A stretch of 64,000 nt of DNA, from positions 992,001-1,056,000 of the forward strand of contig NZ_OMPD01000014.1 of NCBI RefSeq assembly GCF_900312745.1. Reading direction: 5' to 3'. This DNA is from Aquimarina sp. AU58 (GTDB taxonomy: Bacteria > Bacteroidota > Bacteroidia > Flavobacteriales > Flavobacteriaceae). This document shows, piece after piece, positions 59,599-64,000 of this stretch; position 1 is the first letter of the stretch, and each line of letters begins with the position of its first letter. The notes under the pieces are model-generated. The model ran no database searches and had not been told where the DNA came from. It was given only the letters and a program-made list of their open reading frames with translations. The position numbers and the translations under genes were made by a program.

Positions 59599-60771
59599 AT
59601 GAGAATTGCATCAATAGATATTTTTAGAGCTTTAACAATGGTTTTAATGATCTGGGTAAATGACTTCTGGACACTTACAGATATTCCTAAGTGGCTTCAA
59701 CATGCGACTGCTAGTGAAGATTATATGGGGTTTTCTGATATTATTTTTCCGTTGTTTTTATTTATTGTTGGCCTTAGTATTCCTTATGCAATCGAAAATA
59801 GACTTGCTAAAAAAGAAAGTAAAACTTTAATAGCAAAGCATATAATTATAAGATCTTTTTCATTGCTGTTAATTGGTTTTTTTATGGTAAACTATGAAAC
59901 AGCTCACCATGAAAGCATTCTTATTGGAAAATATTTTTGGGGTTTACTTATGGCCTTGGCAGTACTATTAATTTGGATGAATTGGAAAAAAAGCCCAATT
60001 CAAAAAAAATGGCATATCTATTTTCAGGCCTTAGGAATTATTATACTTATTTTTTTGGCAGTTATATACAATGGAGGTCCTCAAGGAGAAAATTGGATGA
60101 AAATACATTGGTGGGGTATTTTAGGACTTATCGGTTGGGCTTATGCTATAAACGGGTTAATTTACCTATATAGTAAAAGGAACATTACGATAATGGTTAT
60201 TTTATGGGTGATTTTTAACCTGCTCTCTATATTGAATCAGACCGATAAGCTAATTTTCGAAAATGATAATATTACTTTTTTCTCTACATTATATACAGGT
60301 ACTATTCCCGCATTTACTACTGCTGGTATTGTAGCAACATTAATATTTAAAAAGTTATCAGGAACAAACATAAAATGGCGATATATAAGTTTAATAGGAT
60401 TAGGAGTACTACATGTTATTTATGGAATAGCAACCAGACCATATTGGGGTATTTCTAAAATACAAGGAACACCATCTTGGTTAGCTATCTGCACAGGAAT
60501 AGGTTTTCTTATGTTTGCAATGTTGTATTACATCACAGATGTAAAAAAACAAACTAGTTGGGCAAAGATAATTGCTCCGGCAGGTACAGCAACATTAACA
60601 TGTTATATGATCCCTTATTTTTTGTATCCAATGTATGCCATTACCGATATTAAATTCCCTGATATTTTGAACTCTTCTGGCTTAGGGCTGTTTATATCTT
60701 TTATCTTTTCTTTATTAGTAGTCGTTTTTACAGGCTGGTTAGAACAAAAAAAATATAAGCTAAAACTGTGA
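59599..60771 (+). CDS. DUF5009/heparan-alpha-glucosaminide acetyltransferase-like membrane protein
   Basis: A 390-residue integral membrane protein with about 10-11 helices. The start RIASIDIFRALTMVLMIWVN and DIIFPLFLFIVGLSIPYAIE is the DUF5009/HGSNAT pattern, which transfers acetyl groups across a membrane to glucosaminide ends. TPSWLAICTGIGFLMFAMLY lies near the C-terminus. The adjacent GHL10-like lipoprotein suggests a joint glycan-processing role. A paralogue-type protein is at 37163. Confidence 0.9.
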   Translation: MRIASIDIFRALTMVLMIWVNDFWTLTDIPKWLQHATASEDYMGFSDIIFPLFLFIVGLSIPYAIENRLAKKESKTLIAKHIIIRSFSLLLIGFFMVNYETAHHESILIGKYFWGLLMALAVLLIWMNWKKSPIQKKWHIYFQALGIIILIFLAVIYNGGPQGENWMKIHWWGILGLIGWAYAINGLIYLYSKRNITIMVILWVIFNLLSILNQTDKLIFENDNITFFSTLYTGTIPAFTTAGIVATLIFKKLSGTNIKWRYISLIGLGVLHVIYGIATRPYWGISKIQGTPSWLAICTGIGFLMFAMLYYITDVKKQTSWAKIIAPAGTATLTCYMIPYFLYPMYAITDIKFPDILNSSGLGLFISFIFSLLVVVFTGWLEQKKYKLKL

Positions 60772-61093
60772 TATCTTCTTTTTTTGCTCTATTTCTTTAG
60801 TATAATAATGATGAAAGGTAGATGATAGTATTGATTTTATTTTTTTTATTAATAGACACTTTTTTTATTGGTTTAGTTTTTATAAAATAGATGTTAATAA
60901 ATGATTATTATTTGAATGATTTTTTATAAGATTCAGTATATTTGATCCTTCAAAATCTTCATAATTACTGGTTTAAAAAAACGAGATACGACTCTTAGAT
61001 AAAATACGCTAAACAATTTAAAATAAAAAGTAAAAGACCTTAAATAAAATCGGTAAGGTCTTTGATTATATTTGTAAACAGAAATAAAAAGAT
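60772..61093. other. 322-base intergenic region before ferredoxin
   Basis: AT-rich; apart from the hairpin at 61032 I see no gene, repeat or convincing promoter in it. Confidence 0.5.
61032..61064. terminator. Hairpin 30 bases before the ferredoxin gene
   Basis: AAAAGACCTTA and TAAGGTCTTT pair around ATAAAATCGG. The flanking T-run is short. It may terminate readthrough from the DUF5009 gene or fold in the ferredoxin leader. Confidence 0.55.
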
Positions 61094-61414
61094 ATGTCAG
61101 ATGTTACCATAAAAATAAAAGATAGAGAAGGTGTAGTACATGAGATACAAGCACCTACAGATATGGCTATGAATTTAATGGAAGTTTGTAAAGCTTATGA
61201 ATTACCAGTAGAAGGAACCTGTGGGGGAATGGCCATGTGTGCTTCTTGTCAATGCTATATTTTATCTGATCACGAATTACCAGAAATGGGACAGGATGAA
61301 GATTTGATGTTAGCAGAAGCCTTTTATGTAGAGGATAATAGTAGATTAGGATGTCAAATCCCAATTACTCCCGAGTTAGATGGATTAGAAATAGAATTGG
61401 CCCCGGAGTCTTAA
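61094..61414 (+). CDS. 2Fe-2S ferredoxin, adrenodoxin type
   Basis: A 106-residue electron carrier. The cluster ligands are Cys43, Cys49, Cys52 (GTCGGMAMCASCQCYIL, C-x5-C-x2-C) and Cys87 (SRLGCQIP). The segment MGQDEDLMLAEAFYVEDNSR is the acidic interaction region typical of adrenodoxin-like ferredoxins. Its partner is unspecified; the reductase at 57159 and sulfite reductase are possible but not co-transcribed. Confidence 0.93.
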   Translation: MSDVTIKIKDREGVVHEIQAPTDMAMNLMEVCKAYELPVEGTCGGMAMCASCQCYILSDHELPEMGQDEDLMLAEAFYVEDNSRLGCQIPITPELDGLEIELAPES

Positions 61415-61420
61415 TTAATA

Positions 61421-61849
61421 TTATTCTCCCAGGATTTTAATAGATTCTTTTTTGGGTTTTTTAATTCTAACGGTAATTTTTTGATATTCCCAGTTAGCTC
61501 CTTTTTTATAGGCTACGATATCTAGTTTAGCTTTTCCTTTGGTGCCTCTAATTCCAACAGTTAATGCAATTGAAGTGTTGTGATTTGAATATTCGACTTC
61601 TCCTTCTAGTAACCGAAAGAAATCTATAGGAGATAGTTCACCTAATTTTTCAATAACACGATCGTTTTTTTTAGCTATTTCAAGAGCATTTCCTGTAAGA
61701 TTAGGTTGAACATAAACAGATCCATATCTAAATGCAGCATTGCCAGTCATCATAAAAAACACAAATATACAAACAGCCATCCCTATCGTAGGGAGTGTCC
61801 ATTTCCAATTTCGATTCCACCAACTTTTTTTAGAAATTAATTCGTTCAT
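61421..61849 (-). CDS. Coa1-like membrane protein
   Basis: A 142-residue protein with one N-terminal membrane helix (about 17-36; WTLPTIGMAVCIFVFFMMTG) and a domain of the cytochrome c oxidase assembly factor Coa1 type (NALEIAKKNDRVIEKLGELS, NHNTSIALTVGIRGTKGKAK). The bacterial role is uncertain; it need not act on cytochrome oxidase, and no oxidase genes are near. Converges with the ferredoxin gene, leaving only 6 bases. Confidence 0.72.
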   Translation of the reverse strand: MNELISKKSWWNRNWKWTLPTIGMAVCIFVFFMMTGNAAFRYGSVYVQPNLTGNALEIAKKNDRVIEKLGELSPIDFFRLLEGEVEYSNHNTSIALTVGIRGTKGKAKLDIVAYKKGANWEYQKITVRIKKPKKESIKILGE

Positions 61850-62038
61850 GATATCTAATAGTATTGTTGTTAAGCTCTTTTTTATAAAGACCCCTTGTCA
61901 AATAAATTTGTTGCAAATAGCAATGGATAACTATTCATTATAGTATTAAAAAAGATAAAAATTAAAAACTGGTATTCGAAATTCCTTTTGGTTAGATTAT
62001 AAGGTGATTATTGAAGTTATGCCGAAATGTATATAGTG

Positions 62039-62491
62039 CTACAGCTTTTTGTTTTTTAACGAAAAAGCCAAGTTGTTTTTGTCAACTTGATCCAAGTGTT
62101 CTTTTATCCATAATTCTGCTTTGATTAGAGAGTTAAAATGTTTTCTGTTGATAGAAAAAAAATAATTTTCTAAATCAAAATTAAGTTTAGCGGTCTCATT
62201 ATAAGTTACTACAGCAGTTGCTATAAGATTTGTTAATTGACCTTCTATTAAATTAGCATCGGTAGGAATAACAGCATAATTATTTACCTTATTAACAATA
62301 AGTCCAAATGGTGTTGTGTTTCCGTAGTGAGTATGTTTAGTAGTCATAACCTCCTTTAGAGATTCAAAAGAAACTGTTACACCTTCTGCATATTCGACAA
62401 CTACAAAATTATCAAAATAATAAAAATCTCCTATAGCGAGAGAATAAGATGTTACAATATTTTTTGACAATGGAGAATCCTGTAAGTACAT
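62039..62491 (-). CDS. STAS/SpoIIAA-like hypothetical protein
   Basis: A 150-residue soluble protein. LAIGDFYYFDNFVVVEYAEG, FGLIVNKVNNYAVIPTDANL, TAVVTYNETAKLNFDLENYF and ELWIKEHL follow the alternation of a SpoIIAA/STAS-like fold, as in many short Bacteroidota proteins, but the match is by pattern only. No operon partners. Function unknown. Confidence 0.6.
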   Translation of the reverse strand: MYLQDSPLSKNIVTSYSLAIGDFYYFDNFVVVEYAEGVTVSFESLKEVMTTKHTHYGNTTPFGLIVNKVNNYAVIPTDANLIEGQLTNLIATAVVTYNETAKLNFDLENYFFSINRKHFNSLIKAELWIKEHLDQVDKNNLAFSLKNKKL

Positions 62492-62848
62492 GTTTTCGAA
62501 TAATTGATCTCTTAAATATATAAAAATAAATTCATTCTATTTGTTTTAAAAAATATTCCAAATTATCAGATATGTTCTTGTTATAAAGAAACGTTTATTT
62601 AAGTCAGAAATGATATTATTATCTGTGAGAATGATTACATATTTGAGGGGGTGTTTTCCTTTGGAAATAAATGTATTTCCCTATTGTAAAATGGGGTTTT
62701 TGCCTTTGTTTTTAAGTTTGTTTAAGTAGTATTTTTGAAGCTATAGTTTAATCTATGAGTTTTTAAGGATTAAAAAATAATATTGAGGTATTTCCTGATA
62801 ATTGCTATAGCAGAATATAGAATAGAAAACACACAAAAACAATATGTT
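62492..62848. other. 357-base intergenic region
   Basis: AT-rich. A small hairpin GGAAATA-AATG-TATTTCC lies at 62663-62680. I see no gene or clear promoter match. Confidence 0.45.
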
Positions 62849-63697
62849 ATGAAAGCAAAGACTTTTCGACTGAATTTAAGTTTTTTGACTCTTTTAATAG
62901 CAAGTATGTTATTATTTACAAATTGCGAAAAAGAATCAATTGTAAACGAAGAATTAAATACATTAAATGCAGAACAAGAAGAATTCCTCACTAAAGCAAA
63001 AGAGAATTATTTGAAGGAAAACGGAATCAATATTGATATCATAGATATCGATTGGTGTTCTATTATACCAAATTTGTCTGGGTATTATTATGCTAATGAT
63101 GGAGGGCATTATTATGTTAGACATATTGGAAATAAGGTGTACTGGTTTGGAGAACATCCATCAGGTATTTGGGCCAATGTTTTTAAGGGTACCGTTAGTG
63201 GTAAAATAATTACCGGAAGTTTTTATGATGTGCCTAAAGGTAAAATAGCAGGAAGTGGAAGTTTAACATTGTCTATAGGTTGTTTTGGAAGCGGTTTTAC
63301 CAAAATATCCGGGAGTAATTTTGGGGGTTCAGTTTGGACAAAAACCGTAAGGCCTTCGCATCTCCCTCGTCCACGTCAGGCAGGATTTGGAGTTGTGAAT
63401 GATAGCAATAATATTACTGGTCGATGGGTTGGCGATGATGGAGGTATTTACTATGTCAGACAAATAGGTAATAGGATTGTTTGGTTTGGAGAACGCAATT
63501 TTGTAAATGGTCGCCCTACATGGTCCAATGTTGCCTGGGGGAGTCGTTTCTATAGCCAGTTATGGTTAGATTGGGTTGATGTTCCTAAAGGGAATACAAA
63601 TAGCGGTGGAATTCTAAGAGGATTTGTCGAAGGGCCAAATTATATCTCTCTAGGGCATAATACAGGAGGTTTTGGAGGCTCAGAGCTTCGAAGGTAA
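62849..63697 (+). CDS. Lipoprotein with two tandem beta domains, hypothetical
   Basis: Start taken at 62849 (MKAKTFRLNLSFLTLLIASM), giving a 282-residue lipoprotein with lipobox LLFTNCEK (Cys26); the ATG-less frame upstream to 62783 is not needed. A helical linker (about 35-65) precedes two similar domains: LSGYYYANDGGHYYVRHIGN, KVYWFGEHPSGIWANVFKGT ... DVPKG (about 78-140) and ITGRWVGDDGGIYYVRQIGN, RIVWFGERN ... DVPKG (about 195-265). The repeated GxxxxxDGGxYYVRxIGNxxxWFGE pattern is recognisable, but I do not know its function. Likely surface-exposed. A terminator follows. Confidence 0.75.
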   Translation: MKAKTFRLNLSFLTLLIASMLLFTNCEKESIVNEELNTLNAEQEEFLTKAKENYLKENGINIDIIDIDWCSIIPNLSGYYYANDGGHYYVRHIGNKVYWFGEHPSGIWANVFKGTVSGKIITGSFYDVPKGKIAGSGSLTLSIGCFGSGFTKISGSNFGGSVWTKTVRPSHLPRPRQAGFGVVNDSNNITGRWVGDDGGIYYVRQIGNRIVWFGERNFVNGRPTWSNVAWGSRFYSQLWLDWVDVPKGNTNSGGILRGFVEGPNYISLGHNTGGFGGSELRR

Positions 63698-63720
63698 TAT
63701 AAATATATACATGTAGAATA

Positions 63721-63750
63721 GAGATTACCCTTTTGGGTAATCTTTTTTTG
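63721..63750 (+). terminator. Terminator after the duplicated-domain lipoprotein gene
   Basis: AGATTACCC and GGGTAATCT form a 9-bp stem with loop TTTT and a run of seven T, 26 bases after the stop. Confidence 0.9.
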
Positions 63751-63858
63751 TTAATACGAGGTGAAATTGATAAATAAACTTGCATAACAAAAGGCTATGT
63801 CTTTTATTTGCACTTAAATTAACAGCAATTGCTGTTTAGTTCATATATATTTTAATTG

Positions 63859-63960
63859 TTATCGAGAAAGGTGGAGGGAATAGACCCTGTGAAACCTTAG
63901 CAACCCTTTATCCTGTAAAGAAGGTGCTACATTCTATCCGTCGTAACGGTATAGATAACC
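63859..63960 (+). ncRNA. SAM riboswitch (S-box), second copy
   Basis: The core is the same as at 41957 (AAAGGTGGAGGGAATAGACC, CTGTGAAACCTTAGCAACCC, AAGGTGCTACATTCTAT), with P1 formed by GTTATC (63859-63864) and GATAAC (63955-63960). The P3/P4 loop regions differ, so this is a separate locus rather than a recent duplicate. The regulated gene lies past 64000, most likely another methionine or SAM-cycle gene. Confidence 0.95.
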
Positions 63961-63962
63961 AA

Positions 63963-64000
63963 AACTCATAGTTCAGCTATGTTTTCCATTTATTTTTCTT
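63963..64000 (+). terminator. Expression-platform terminator of the second S-box (may extend past window)
   Basis: AAAACTCATAG and CTATGTTTT form a stem around TTCAG, followed by CCATTTATTTTTCTT. It directly follows the riboswitch P1, as at the first copy. Confidence 0.65.

Overview
The window is a gene-dense, AT-rich chromosomal segment of a member of the Bacteroidota, most likely a marine Flavobacteriaceae (Aquimarina-like, a judgement from protein character and not a database match). The evidence is a GLPGLI-family protein paired with a TonB-dependent receptor, promoter elements of the Bacteroidota TAnnTTTG type, S-box leaders of the Bacteroidota form, a 2TM-domain protein, a HEPN-fused sulfite reductase, and many short exported proteins ending in a SxxQ/FAQ-type signal peptide. 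I see no rRNA, tRNA, CRISPR or prophage genes. The only mobile element is an IS1-family transposase near 19.8 kb.

Layout. 0-11.6 kb: a nucleoside transporter with an unusual secreted N-terminal extension (cut by the window start), thyA, a TonB-domain protein, an ergothioneine cluster (egtB, egtD, DUF427) with a facing class V aminotransferase, a membrane-tethered dihydrofolate reductase, a fructosamine-kinase-like protein, an outer-membrane barrel protein and fabD. 11.6-17.7 kb (minus strand): two esterase-TPR paralogues, a TPR/NTF2-like protein, a LytS/LytTR two-component pair and a LysE exporter. 17.7-20.5 kb: an accessory patch with a small HTH protein, an unknown 233-residue protein, a long GC-rich hairpin, a decayed copy of the HTH gene and the IS1 transposase. 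20.6-30 kb: phosphodiester glycosidase, amidohydrolase, SNF2 helicase, DegT aminotransferase, Kdo transferase, DUF2461 and deoxynucleoside kinase. 30-36.5 kb: an OmpR-type two-component system divergent from a GLPGLI/TonB-receptor operon, with a striking 10-bp-phased GTTAAC array between them. 36.6-41.6 kb: membrane proteins, two paralogous small exported proteins and metK.

42-58 kb is a sulfur island. An S-box riboswitch leads metY-metX-thrA-osmC-metZ (homoserine acylation and direct sulfhydrylation to homocysteine). A DUF2061-cysH-cysD-cysN-sulfite reductase/HEPN-cobA-siroheme synthase-NADPH reductase operon follows (sulfate to sulfide, with its own siroheme supply). Between the two lie two tandem Cys-rich double-glycine-type precursor peptides and a lipocalin-like lipoprotein. 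58.4-64 kb: a GHL10-like lipoprotein glycosidase with a DUF5009 membrane protein, a 2Fe-2S ferredoxin, a Coa1-like protein, a duplicated-domain lipoprotein, and a second S-box riboswitch whose target lies beyond the window.

The most interesting unexplained signals are the Cys-rich peptide pair, the phased GTTAAC operator, three copies of a structured GCGTTAGGG...AACGCC repeat, the duplicated HTH fragments around the unknown 233-residue gene, and recurring upstream motifs (TACGGAAAAACC; CAGTTC inverted repeat). All functional statements rest on reading the sequence and on remembered family features; no search was run.
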